NCBI GenBank assembly: GCA_003558575.1
Contig: PWPY01000279.1
Span: 1-9,204 of the forward strand
Direction of reading: 5' to 3'
DNA: 9,204 nucleotides
Source: Desulfonatronovibrio sp.
GTDB taxonomy: Bacteria > Desulfobacterota > Desulfovibrionia > Desulfovibrionales > Desulfonatronovibrionaceae
Numbering within the stretch: the stretch's first letter is position 1; each line of letters begins with the position of its first letter. Both the position numbers and the translations under genes were made by a program. The notes under the pieces were generated by a model that had not been told where the DNA came from, ran no database searches, and worked only from the letters and a program-made list of their open reading frames with translations. Shown here one piece after another: positions 1 to 7,332 of this stretch.

Positions 1-2
1 CC

Positions 3-1337
3 AGAAAGATACCTTTGCCTGGAATTGATCTGGATATTGTATTCAGTGTTTCCGGACTGGAAGAGGCCATTAATATCCGGGAAAGGATCAGCAAGGGGGC
101 TGTTGGAAAAGCCGTAGTTGTGGGGGCAGGCTTTATCGGTCTGGAAATGGCCGAAGCCCTGACTGACCTGTGGGGTATTGAAACAGCGGTTATAGAAATT
201 GCTCCCCAGATACTTCCTGGCTTTGTAAGTGCTGATATGGCCCGTATGTCGCAAAAGGTTATGGAAGATAATGGAGTGACTTTTTATACAGATGAAAAAG
301 TTCTGGAACTCACCGGTCAGGGCAAAGTTGAAAAAGTGCGCACAGACAAAAGAGAATTTGATGCTGATCTGGTGATTATGGCAACGGGAGTTGTTCCCAA
401 TTCTTCTCTCGCTGCACAGGCCGGGATAAAAGTTTCTGAAAAGGGCGGGATTATTGTTGATGAGTATATGCGGACCTCAGATCCTGATATTTATTCCGGT
501 GGTGATTGCGTTGAAATCAAAAATCTGGTTACGGACAAGCCGGGTTACTTTCCACTGGGTTCCATGGCCAACAGGCAGGGCAGGGTTATCGGAACCAACC
601 TGGCAGGAGGTGAAGATACATTTTCAGGGGCTACAGGATCATTTGTGATCAAACTTTTTGATCACGGTGTGGCTGGAACCGGGTTGAGCTATGAGTCTGC
701 CTTAAGGGAAGGATTTGAAGCTATTAAGGCCTTTGTGGTTCAGTTTGATAAATCTCATTTTTATCCGGAAAAAGACCTCATGATCCTGGAAATGGTTTGT
801 GAGAAGGGAACCGGGCGCGTGCTTGGGGTCCAGGGTTTGAGCACCAATGGTGACAGTCTCAAGGGCAGAATTGATTCTGTGGCGGTTATTCTTCCTCAAA
901 AGCCCACTACAAAGGATATCAGCAATATTGAACTGGCCTACTCCCCGCCATTTAATTCAGCCATGGATATCCTGAACAACCTGGGGCACACAGCTGAGAA
1001 TATACTCATGGGCAGAAATGTTGGTTTGGGGCCTGAGGAGTTTGCTGAAATGTGGGGAGACAGGGACAATCAGGATGTTGTCTTTCTTGATTGTCGTGAT
1101 GTAGAGAACGCCCTGGAGCTTCTGGAAAAATATCCGGATAAATGGAAAAACATTCCCAATGAATCTATGGAAGAGCATCTGGATAAGATGCCCCAGGCAA
1201 AGACTGTCGTTCTGGTCTGCAATACTGGAGGCCGTTCTTATGAATCTCAGCTTAAGCTCAGGAAGCATGGCTTCAATAATACCCTGAATGTTTATGGCGG
1301 CATGAAGCTGTTGAAGAAATGGGGGATGGATATTTAG
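3..1337 (+). CDS. CoA-disulfide reductase / persulfide reductase with C-terminal rhodanese domain (5' partial)
   Basis: Flavoprotein disulfide reductase fused to a rhodanese. The family (CoADR-RHD, including NADH-dependent persulfide reductases) reduces CoA disulfide, CoA-persulfide or polysulfide with NAD(P)H in the cytoplasm. The frame is open to the left edge, so the first FAD-binding motif and the N-terminal redox cysteine are outside the window; family length (about 565 aa) suggests some 120 residues are missing. Counting the Leu codon at 15 as residue 1, I see the NAD(P)H Rossmann motif VVVGAGFIGLEMAEAL (34-49), the ATG motif (123-125), the second FAD motif TSDPDIYSGGDCVEI (154-168), the dimerisation domain with AYSPPFNSAMD (308-318) and a rhodanese domain (about 338-440) with active-loop Cys402 in VLVCNTGGRS. 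It converges on apbE. The family call is secure; the true substrate is inference. Confidence 0.9.
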   Translation, partial: RKIPLPGIDLDIVFSVSGLEEAINIRERISKGAVGKAVVVGAGFIGLEMAEALTDLWGIETAVIEIAPQILPGFVSADMARMSQKVMEDNGVTFYTDEKVLELTGQGKVEKVRTDKREFDADLVIMATGVVPNSSLAAQAGIKVSEKGGIIVDEYMRTSDPDIYSGGDCVEIKNLVTDKPGYFPLGSMANRQGRVIGTNLAGGEDTFSGATGSFVIKLFDHGVAGTGLSYESALREGFEAIKAFVVQFDKSHFYPEKDLMILEMVCEKGTGRVLGVQGLSTNGDSLKGRIDSVAVILPQKPTTKDISNIELAYSPPFNSAMDILNNLGHTAENILMGRNVGLGPEEFAEMWGDRDNQDVVFLDCRDVENALELLEKYPDKWKNIPNESMEEHLDKMPQAKTVVLVCNTGGRSYESQLKLRKHGFNNTLNVYGGMKLLKKWGMDI

Positions 1338-1359
1338 TCTTGTTTCCGGAAAGAAAACC

Positions 1360-1407
1360 GACTGTTTCAGTATCCAGAAAGAAAGACTTTCTGGATGGAA
1401 ACTAGTC
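1360..1407. terminator. Strong hairpin between convergent genes, probable bidirectional terminator
   Basis: The inner stem is a perfect 10-bp inverted repeat, ATCCAGAAAG (1372-1381) with its complement at 1387-1396, around a 5-nt loop. Beyond a small internal loop it continues with GTTTC (1364-1368) pairing GAAAC (1398-1402) and, after one bulged base, GACT (1360-1363) pairing AGTC (1404-1407), giving 19 base pairs. It lies 22 bp after the reductase stop and 20 bp after the apbE stop. Read on the minus strand, the hairpin is followed by a T-rich stretch (GGTTTTCTTT), so it suits apbE better. No T-run follows it on the plus strand, so termination in that direction is less certain. Confidence 0.55.
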
Positions 1408-1427
1408 TAACAGCCTGCTAAGGATAA

Positions 1428-2462
1428 CTATTTACCTGTTTCAGTGAAACCAAAGCTGGAATGAATGGATATTTCCTCATTCTGGCCCATTTGGATGAGC
1501 AGGACTTCAAATATTTCTGACTCTGTACTGAGCTGCAGTGCCTGATCTTTGTCCATGATGAGCATGGCCGTGGCCAGGGCATCTGCCAGGGCGCAACTAT
1601 CTGCTTTTACAGTTGCGCTGATTATATTCTGACGGACAGGATAACCTGTGGCTGGATCAATGATATGGCTGTACCTTATATTGTCTTTTATAAAAAAATT
1701 CCGGTAGTCTCCACTGGTGGCCAGGGCCTGGTTAGTTATCTCCGCGGTTTCAACATAGTCTTGAGTACCAGCATGGGGCAGGGGGGCGCTGATGCCGATT
1801 CTCCAGGCTGTGCCGTCTGGTTTTGCCTGTCCAGCATACATATCTCCCCCGATATCAATTAAGTAAGACATGATCTTAAGATCTTCCATTGCCCGGGCAA
1901 TGAGATCCACTGCGTATCCTTTGGCAACCCCAGAGAGATTCAGACTGGTATGAGGGTGTTTTTTGACAAGGCATCCTTTTTCATCCATCAGGATTTTGTC
2001 TAATCCCACGGATGGAAGGATTTTCTTGATCTGATCTCCGTGAGGAAAATCCTGAACTCTTTTATCAGTACCAAATCCCCATAGTTCAATTAGAGGTGCA
2101 ACCGTTGGGTCAAAGGCCTTATCAGTCATCTCATATACTTTGAAGGAAATGCGCATAACCTCTGCAAAGTCAGGGGATACGCAGAGTTTTCGTCCGGCTG
2201 GTATTTCATTAAATCTGGAAATTTCACTGCCTGGCTCAAATACAGACATGCTTTGATTAATTTTGTCTAAGACATTGTTGACCTTGCTTTGGGCTGATTT
2301 TATCTGACCAGGGGTGACCTGCATCAAGGTTATTCTGTAGTAGGTCCCCATGGTCCATCCTGAAAGAACATGATCTGTCCTGGGTTGTTCAGAGCATGAG
2401 CTTAGAAGGACGAGGGATAGTATTATTACTGGAAAGTGAAGTAAAAATTTTTTTTTGGTCAT
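1428..2462 (-). CDS. apbE: ApbE-type FAD:protein FMN transferase, lipoprotein
   Basis: Flavin transferase that uses FAD to attach FMN through a phosphoester bond to threonines of NqrB and NqrC, acting on the outer face of the cytoplasmic membrane. The 344 residues begin with a lipoprotein signal: a Lys-rich start, a hydrophobic core (about 7-20) and the lipobox LSSC (20-23), with Cys23 as lipidation site. Family motifs are intact: SGWTMGTYYRI (34-44), FDPTVAPLIELWGFG (117-131), NLSGVAKGYAVD (175-186), YLIDIGGDMYAG (200-211), SHIIDPATGYP (265-275) and the metal/flavin-binding DALATA (294-299). It follows the nqr operon on the same strand after a 350-bp gap holding a long palindrome, so it may have its own promoter. 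No clear Shine-Dalgarno precedes the ATG; the upstream stretch is T-rich. Both expected substrates are encoded nearby. Confidence 0.95.
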   Translation of the reverse strand: MTKKKFLLHFPVIILSLVLLSSCSEQPRTDHVLSGWTMGTYYRITLMQVTPGQIKSAQSKVNNVLDKINQSMSVFEPGSEISRFNEIPAGRKLCVSPDFAEVMRISFKVYEMTDKAFDPTVAPLIELWGFGTDKRVQDFPHGDQIKKILPSVGLDKILMDEKGCLVKKHPHTSLNLSGVAKGYAVDLIARAMEDLKIMSYLIDIGGDMYAGQAKPDGTAWRIGISAPLPHAGTQDYVETAEITNQALATSGDYRNFFIKDNIRYSHIIDPATGYPVRQNIISATVKADSCALADALATAMLIMDKDQALQLSTESEIFEVLLIQMGQNEEISIHSSFGFTETGK

Positions 2463-2812
2463 GATAAAAAAATCAAAGTTTCTATGTAAATATTTTTGGT
2501 TCTTCGATGTTTTGTATGGAATTGCTGCTCATATTTTTTTGTTTGTCCCGCTTTCGGCAGGGAGTTTTCTAATGTCCGCCAAAGGGGGATATTTGCCCCC
2601 TCCGGACTCTTAATAATTTGGTTTGACTACTTTTGTAGAAGATTTGTTGATTATCTATAGTATATGTTGAAGCAAACCTGAAGTGCGGTCCGGTTTCCCC
2701 CTTTTGGCGTACACAAGAAAACTCACCAGCCTATCGCTCCTGGTTTACAAAAAAAGATGAGCAGCTTATTTTTAAAAAATCCACATGAAACGTCGGAGAA
2801 CCATATTATTTC
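2463..2812. other. Non-coding gap upstream of apbE, filled mostly by a long palindrome
   Basis: No plausible gene lies in this 350-bp gap. It contains the palindromic element described separately (about 2534-2755). The side next to apbE (2463-2530) is AT-rich and should hold the apbE promoter, but I could not pick a convincing -35/-10 pair. The side next to the unknown gene (2756-2812) shows no clear terminator for the nqr operon, so read-through into apbE is possible. Confidence 0.6.
2534..2755. repeat. Long imperfect palindromic element A
   Basis: Nested inverted repeats share one centre. The outer arms are TTTTTTTGT (2534-2542) and its exact complement (2747-2755). The main arms are 2562-2589 and 2696-2724: GAGTTTTCT pairs perfectly over 9 bp, followed by a mismatch patch around TGT, then CGCCAAA and a run of five G against five C with one extra base. 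Further in, TCCGGAC (2601-2607) faces GTCCGG (2688-2693), and GGTTTG (2620-2625) faces CAAACC (2673-2678). Two local hairpins sit in the left half: AGGGGG/CCCCCT (2583-2601) and CTAC-TTTT-GTAG (2627-2638). It could be a miniature transposon relic, a structured RNA or a dispersed intergenic repeat. No obvious target duplication or transposase was seen. Confidence 0.65.
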
Positions 2813-3259
2813 TTACAGTCCAGCAATGTATTCAGGTTCAATGCGAAAGGGCGATCCCTTACCCTGAAAAAAACCGTGTTTTTCAATGAGATGGATGGAC
2901 AGGGGAGTGATGTAGAATTTTACATCTCCACGGTTAGATGTCACCTGGACCATATCTTTGGTAAATGCTCCTTCTCCTGGAAAAGGAGATGGAATCTTAC
3001 CTCGGCAAGAGATATATTCAGCAGTGAGGTCTTTGGTAATTGTGACCGGATCGCCCAGTTCCTTTTCAGCTTTCTTGAAGATCAGTTTAAGGGAACTAAC
3101 TATATCCTGTCTTGTTATTCCAAGTTTTTCCAGGGTGGAGGCATCGTCAGATATGACTTCTTCCATTTCCCTTGGATCATCACCCATAAAGCCTGAACCT
3201 GAAAATTTTGAAGGCCTTAGACATTCCATGAGTCTTTTGTCTTGAGGTGCTTGTTTCAT
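2813..3259 (-). CDS. Conserved-looking cytoplasmic protein of unknown function, in the nqr operon
   Basis: A 148-residue protein that I cannot assign to a named family. It has no signal peptide or membrane segment, so it should be cytoplasmic. The N-terminal part holds RPSKFSGSGFMGDDPREMEE (15-34) and a predicted helical region LEKLGITRQDI (43-53); the C-terminal part has alternating hydrophobic residues, then SIHLIEKHGFFQGKGSPFRI (121-140), which looks like a conserved core. There are two cysteines (13, 85), too few and too far apart for an iron-sulfur site. The start is supported by GAGG (3270-3267), seven bases upstream and overlapping the nqrF stop codon, so the gene is translationally close to nqrF. 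Position implies a role in Nqr assembly, stability or regulation, but that is only inference. It is not NqrM, which is a small membrane protein with clustered cysteines. Confidence 0.8.
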   Translation of the reverse strand: MKQAPQDKRLMECLRPSKFSGSGFMGDDPREMEEVISDDASTLEKLGITRQDIVSSLKLIFKKAEKELGDPVTITKDLTAEYISCRGKIPSPFPGEGAFTKDMVQVTSNRGDVKFYITPLSIHLIEKHGFFQGKGSPFRIEPEYIAGL

Positions 3260-3268
3260 TGTAAAACC

Positions 3269-4372
3269 TCATTCAAACTTATCAAAATACATTTTTTCGT
3301 CTTTGAGTCCCAGCTCGCTCAGCTTGCTGCAGCAGGCTTCAATAAGAGCGGATGAACCGCATAAATATGCTTCATATTCCTGAGCATCAGGGATGTACCT
3401 GGGCAAAATTTCTGGAATCCTGCCTCTTTCTCCTTTCCAGGATGAATGCTCAGGCTCCCGGGTCAGGCAGGGAACATATTTGAAGTCGGATAATTTCTTT
3501 TCCAGACCAAAAAGTTCATCAGTGAAAAAAAGATCATCATAAATCCGGCCGCTGAAAAAATAATAGGATTTTTTGTTGATGTTTTTTTCATGCATGTGAC
3601 GAAGAATACTCCAGATGGGAGCCATTCCGCTTCCTCCGGCGATAAATATTGCTGGAGCATCTGTATCCTGAAGTTTAAAATCACCATAAGGTCCGCTTAA
3701 AGATACTTCCTGTCCTTCTTTGAGGTGGTCAAAGGCCCAGGTAGTACAGATACCTTCAGGAACGCGGCGCATGATAAGTTCGATCTTTTTCTTTTCAGAG
3801 GGCAGGGATGAGATGGAATAGGCCCTGATTACAGAATCCGCTCCCTTGTATTCCCGGGATTCAAGTTGGATGTACTGGCCAGCAGTAAATTCAATTTCGT
3901 CTGGTTCAACAAGATCAAAGCCAAGCTCCATAATATCATAAGTAAGCATCTTTTTCGAGGCAGTAACAGCCTTGAATAGCCGGGCATTAAAAAGTTCGTC
4001 CGGGATTTGAATTTTTATATCTTCACGGACCTTTACCTGACAGGACAGGCGCACATTATCCTTTATCTCCTGTTCAGAAAGGTATGGTTCTTCAATGGGG
4101 CTTAATGGTCCACCTCCCTGGGTAACCTTGACCTTGCAGTATGCGCAGCTGCCCCGGCCGCCACAGGCAGAGGGTATGAAGATTTCATTTTCAGAAAGAG
4201 AATTTAAGAGGCTGGAACCTCCCTGGATATCGATGACTTTCTGACCGTTATTAACATCAATGGTGCAGGGGCCATAGTTGAGTATCCATTTTTCTGCTAT
4301 TATCAGCAGCAGAGACAGGATAAGTGTGGTGGCTGTCAGGAAGACCAGGGCTGTTAAGATAGAAGCGAGCAT
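3269..4372 (-). CDS. nqrF: Na+-translocating NADH:quinone reductase subunit F
   Basis: NADH-oxidising subunit, anchored in the membrane with its catalytic domains in the cytoplasm. The 367 residues have, in order: one N-terminal transmembrane helix (about 4-27); a plant-type [2Fe-2S] ferredoxin domain with Cys70, Cys76, Cys79 and Cys111 (ACGGRGSCAYCK, then LSCQ); an FAD-binding domain with RAYS (183-186); and an NADH-binding domain with GGSGMAP (246-252) and the late CGSS motif (338-341). It is about 40 residues shorter than the well-studied 407-residue enzyme, and the C-terminus ends in YFDKFE. The start follows AGGAAA about nine bases upstream. It lies 16 bp after nqrE. The membrane anchor plus nqrCDE neighbours exclude ordinary ferredoxin reductases. 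Confidence 0.95.
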   Translation of the reverse strand: MLASILTALVFLTATTLILSLLLIIAEKWILNYGPCTIDVNNGQKVIDIQGGSSLLNSLSENEIFIPSACGGRGSCAYCKVKVTQGGGPLSPIEEPYLSEQEIKDNVRLSCQVKVREDIKIQIPDELFNARLFKAVTASKKMLTYDIMELGFDLVEPDEIEFTAGQYIQLESREYKGADSVIRAYSISSLPSEKKKIELIMRRVPEGICTTWAFDHLKEGQEVSLSGPYGDFKLQDTDAPAIFIAGGSGMAPIWSILRHMHEKNINKKSYYFFSGRIYDDLFFTDELFGLEKKLSDFKYVPCLTREPEHSSWKGERGRIPEILPRYIPDAQEYEAYLCGSSALIEACCSKLSELGLKDEKMYFDKFE

Positions 4373-4388
4373 ATACTAATGTTTCCTG

Positions 4389-4997
4389 TCAGATACTTAT
4401 CATTCCGGAAAACCCCACAAAGGCCAGGGCCATTATTCCGATAATAATTAGAGTGATACCAGGTCCGGCCAGTCCTTTGGGCAGGGCATTTTCATTGATT
4501 TTTTCTCTGATTCCACCAATGAGCATAATGGCCAGAAACCAGCCAAAGCCGCTTCCAGCACCAAAGGACAGAGCTTCTAAGAATGAATAGGGCTGGCCGA
4601 TCATAAAAAGGGAAACACCCAGGATAGCGCAGTTTACTGTAATAAGCGGCAAAAATATTCCCAGAGCATTATACAGGACTAAGGACACCCGTTCCACAAT
4701 CATTTCCACAAGTTGAACAAATGAGGCAATGATTACGATAAAGGTAATGAGCCTCAGATACTCCAGTTCCAATGGTATAAGAAGATAGTTGTAAACAATA
4801 TAGTTGATGCCTGATGTTGCTGTGGTTACAAAGATAACAGCCACACCGAGTCCCATGCTGGTATCAACCTTTTTGGATACGCCCAAAACGGAACACATCC
4901 CCAGAAACCTGGCCAGCAGGATATTGTTGGTAAAGGCTGCTGAAAGGAAAATCAGCAGGGTTGCGCTTAAAAATCCACTGTCAATATTTGGTTCCAT
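4389..4997 (-). CDS. nqrE: Na+-translocating NADH:quinone reductase subunit E
   Basis: Polytopic membrane subunit of 202 residues with about six helices, homologous to RnfA. With NqrD it forms the inverted-symmetry pair that holds the membrane-embedded iron site. The conserved cysteines are Cys35 in LARFLGMCSVLGVSKKVDTS (29-48) and Cys123 in LITVNCAILG (118-127), equivalent to the two NqrE iron ligands. The N-terminus is about nine residues longer than in the Vibrio protein, but the chosen ATG is supported by AAGGAA (5015-5010), which overlaps the end of nqrD, so I keep it. NqrE and RnfA are close homologues; the neighbouring nqrB, nqrC and nqrF decide for Nqr. Confidence 0.95.
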   Translation of the reverse strand: MEPNIDSGFLSATLLIFLSAAFTNNILLARFLGMCSVLGVSKKVDTSMGLGVAVIFVTTATSGINYIVYNYLLIPLELEYLRLITFIVIIASFVQLVEMIVERVSLVLYNALGIFLPLITVNCAILGVSLFMIGQPYSFLEALSFGAGSGFGWFLAIMLIGGIREKINENALPKGLAGPGITLIIIGIMALAFVGFSGMISI

Positions 4998-5009
4998 AAT
5001 GTTCTTCAG

Positions 5010-5612
5010 TTATTCCTTTACGAGCCTTGCCCTGGCTATCCAGGTCATAATGCCTAACATGAAAAATGCTCCTGGAGGCATCACCATGATGGTCCATTGG
5101 TACCACCAGATATCTTTGCCCGGCAGATCCATGCCCAGTACGGTTCCAAATCCCAGTGGTTCACGTACCAGGGCAATGGCAATGAGAACCATGGAATAGC
5201 CAAGGCCAGCAGCCAGTCCATCCCAGAATGATGGCCAGGGCCTGTTCTGGGAGGCAAAGGCTTCAGCCCTGCCCATAATAATGCAATTGGTAATGATTAA
5301 TCCCACATAAGGACCGATAAACCTGTGTATATCAGGACTGGTGGCTTTGATGACAATGTCCACCATCATTACATAGCTGGCAATAATGAGCACCTGGGTG
5401 ATCATGCGCACCCTTTTGGGAATATGATTGCGCAAAAGGGATACAGTTACATTGGACATGACTGTGGTGAAGATGACCCCCACACACATAAACAGGGTAT
5501 TGGCCAGAAGATTGGTCACAGCAAGGGCCGAGCAGATGCCAAGCACCTGGCGATATACAGCATTTTCAGAAAATATGCCTTGGGTAAGTATGTTTCTCGG
5601 TGTATCAGCCAT
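5010..5612 (-). CDS. nqrD: Na+-translocating NADH:quinone reductase subunit D
   Basis: Polytopic membrane subunit of 200 residues, homologous to RnfE and partner of NqrE. The two iron-ligand cysteines are present: Cys27 in LGICSALAVTN (24-34) and Cys110 in GLIITNCIIMGRAEAFA (104-120). The DGLAAGLGYSMVL stretch (131-143) and the REPLGFGTVLG stretch (150-160) match the family. The first ten or so residues, including QGIFSENAVYRQVLG, are also typical and support the start. The gene begins two bases after the nqrC stop, so translation is probably coupled, with AGAG as a modest ribosome-binding site. Confidence 0.95.
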   Translation of the reverse strand: MADTPRNILTQGIFSENAVYRQVLGICSALAVTNLLANTLFMCVGVIFTTVMSNVTVSLLRNHIPKRVRMITQVLIIASYVMMVDIVIKATSPDIHRFIGPYVGLIITNCIIMGRAEAFASQNRPWPSFWDGLAAGLGYSMVLIAIALVREPLGFGTVLGMDLPGKDIWWYQWTIMVMPPGAFFMLGIMTWIARARLVKE

Positions 5613-5614
5613 GG

Positions 5615-6262
5615 TTAATCTCTATCAAGGATCTGCTTTTCCTGGATTAAACGCTTAAATGCATCCAACTCCCTGTTAATGGAGTCCATTAAGGCCTGGG
5701 ATGTCTGGGTGGCTCCAGTTATGGAGTCCACCTGGTTTTCAGGATCGGGCTGGGCAGTGGTTCCAATAATTATACGATGTTTTTTCTCGTTGTCCCAATC
5801 AACTTTAAGTCCTTTAAATTTTTCTTTAAACCATTCTTCCTCGATTCTGGCTCCAAGTCCGGGAGTCTCGTGCTGTTCCAGAAATTCCAAGCTGAGCATC
5901 TTCTGCAGATCATGCTCAAGAACAATTATTCCGTTTATTACATCCCAGATGCCTCGTCCTTTGAAAACAAATCCCACTGGGGAACTCTCCTGGTCTTTCA
6001 GGGTATAGACTTCCCACTCTCTGTTTTCAAAAACAACCTTTCTGATATTCAGTTTGTTTTCTACAGCCTCAAGATAATCTGCAGCACTGCTACCCTGGGT
6101 TTCTAAGCCAAAGGCCTTAATTAAAGTCCGATTGTGGTGCATGAGTTCATTTTCAGCCAGCATGTCTCTGGTGAGGTGATGAACCAGGGACACACCTGCT
6201 CCAAAGAACAGGGTAAGAGATAGGATAAAGAAAATAGTATATGCTGTGCTTTCTTTTTTCAT
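5615..6262 (-). CDS. nqrC: Na+-translocating NADH:quinone reductase subunit C (covalent FMN)
   Basis: Subunit carrying a covalently bound FMN on the outer side of the membrane. The 215 residues contain one N-terminal transmembrane helix (about 8-28) and an FMN-binding domain. The flavinylation motif is DSITGAT (179-185), with Thr185 as the expected acceptor for ApbE. The upstream HETPGLGARIEEEWF stretch (131-145) is the second family signature. The length is below the 255-260 residues of Vibrio NqrC and nearer to RnfG, the Rnf counterpart, but the order B-C-D-E-F and the NqrB and NqrF types support NqrC. The start codon overlaps the nqrB stop by four bases (ATGA), a classic coupled arrangement. 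Confidence 0.93.
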   Translation of the reverse strand: MKKESTAYTIFFILSLTLFFGAGVSLVHHLTRDMLAENELMHHNRTLIKAFGLETQGSSAADYLEAVENKLNIRKVVFENREWEVYTLKDQESSPVGFVFKGRGIWDVINGIIVLEHDLQKMLSLEFLEQHETPGLGARIEEEWFKEKFKGLKVDWDNEKKHRIIIGTTAQPDPENQVDSITGATQTSQALMDSINRELDAFKRLIQEKQILDRD

Positions 6263-7308
6263 GCTTTGGCTTTTCCGGATTTGAGTCTTTTTTTCCAGAG
6301 ATCCAGAGAAGGAGCCAGCATGTTGCCCAGGAGAATGGAAAAAGCTACGGCTCCAGTGAATATTCCTTCATACCTCAAAAGGACAATCATTATTCCAATG
6401 AAAATTCCATAGATCCATTGAGTCTGGGGTGTTTTGGGAGCGCTGACAGGCTCAGTCACCATAAATACGGCAGCGTAAAGAAGTCCGCCTGATAAAAGGA
6501 CAAAGGCTGGATCTGGAACAGATTCAGCTCCTATGATGAATTTCATGAAAACAACCATGCCCATTGCGCCGATTATGGGCGAGAGCATAAGCCTTATCTG
6601 GGCGGCTTTGGTATAGATGAGATATGCTGCGCCCAGTAGAATTGCCAGGGAACTGACTTCTCCCATGGAACCAGCGCCCAGGACAAAATTGTGTCCTTCA
6701 ACCGGGATAATGCCTGTGATCTGTCCTGTAAAAAGGCTCCAGAGATTTGTAATATAACCGTAGGTCTGCTCAGCAAACATGGGAGTAGCGGTTGTAAAGG
6801 CGTCAAGGTCCGAAGTATTGGCAAAGGCAGGACCCGTGGCTGTTTCTCCCATACTCCATTTGGTGAATCCACCAGGGAAACCACTGAAGGCCGGGACAAA
6901 TTTCGATGTGAGTTCAACAGGAAAGCAGATCCAGACAAAAGCTCTGCCCACGATGGCCGGGTTGAAAACATTTTTTCCAAAGCCGCCAAAGACCTCTTTC
7001 CCGAACAAAATCCCAACGATAATACCCACTGCTGCCACCCAGAAGGGAACAGCAGGAGGCAGGGCAAGACCATAAAGCATGGCTGTGACAAAACAGGCCT
7101 GGGTGACTTTGCCGTTGCGCTTAGAAGCCATGATCCATTCAGTGAGAAAAGCAAAAATTGAACATATTGCAAGGACGGCCAGAACCCTGAGACCAAAAAA
7201 GTAAACAGCTGCCAGGATCACCGGGGTCAGGGCAATCATGACTTTCTGCATGGGTTTCTGTTTAAGGAACTGAGGTTTTTGCATAAGGTTTTTGTTTAAT
7301 GTTCGCAA
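6259..7308 (-). CDS. nqrB: Na+-translocating NADH:quinone reductase subunit B (covalent FMN), short N-terminus
   Basis: Main membrane subunit, carrying covalent FMN and forming part of the quinone site and Na+ path. Typical features are GKEVFGGFGKNVFNPAIVGR (103-122), SMGEVSSLAILLGAAYLIY (214-232), VTEPVSAPKT (284-293) and WIYGIFIGIMIVLLR (298-312). The flavinylation site reads DAFTTAT (169-175), with Thr175 as the acceptor. At 349 residues it is about 60 shorter than Vibrio NqrB: the N-terminal extension ahead of the first helix is mostly missing, while about 25-30 residues appear added before the FMN site (about 137-166). The start is uncertain: the listed codon is TTG at 7308, whereas ATG codons at 7284 and 7251 would give proteins of 341 and 330 residues; none has a good Shine-Dalgarno. 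nqrA, normally just upstream, is absent. RnfD is the main alternative but lacks the GKEVFGG signature. Confidence 0.92.
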   Translation of the reverse strand: MRTLNKNLMQKPQFLKQKPMQKVMIALTPVILAAVYFFGLRVLAVLAICSIFAFLTEWIMASKRNGKVTQACFVTAMLYGLALPPAVPFWVAAVGIIVGILFGKEVFGGFGKNVFNPAIVGRAFVWICFPVELTSKFVPAFSGFPGGFTKWSMGETATGPAFANTSDLDAFTTATPMFAEQTYGYITNLWSLFTGQITGIIPVEGHNFVLGAGSMGEVSSLAILLGAAYLIYTKAAQIRLMLSPIIGAMGMVVFMKFIIGAESVPDPAFVLLSGGLLYAAVFMVTEPVSAPKTPQTQWIYGIFIGIMIVLLRYEGIFTGAVAFSILLGNMLAPSLDLWKKRLKSGKAKA

Positions 7309-7332
7309 TGGTTCATGGTATTTTCTTTTAAT

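Noticed and set aside
2534..2755. Complete insertion sequence
   Set aside because: No transposase frame lies between the arms and no flanking target duplication was found, so it is described only as a palindromic repeat.
2876..3245. Two plus-strand frames opposite the 148-residue gene
   Set aside because: The minus-strand gene has a good ribosome-binding site, operon spacing and a protein-like sequence; the plus-strand frames do not.
4804..5199. 131-codon plus-strand frame opposite nqrE and nqrD
   Set aside because: It spans two well-supported membrane genes on the other strand and its product has no recognisable motif; it is an antisense shadow.
6691..7161. 156-codon plus-strand frame and 200-codon second minus frame within nqrB
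   Set aside because: Both overlap the strongly conserved nqrB frame, and their products resemble no family.
4389..7308. Rnf complex instead of Nqr
   Set aside because: No rnfC or rnfB-type gene is present, nqrF is fused ferredoxin-FAD-NADH with a membrane anchor, and NqrB has the GKEVFGG signature; this is Nqr.
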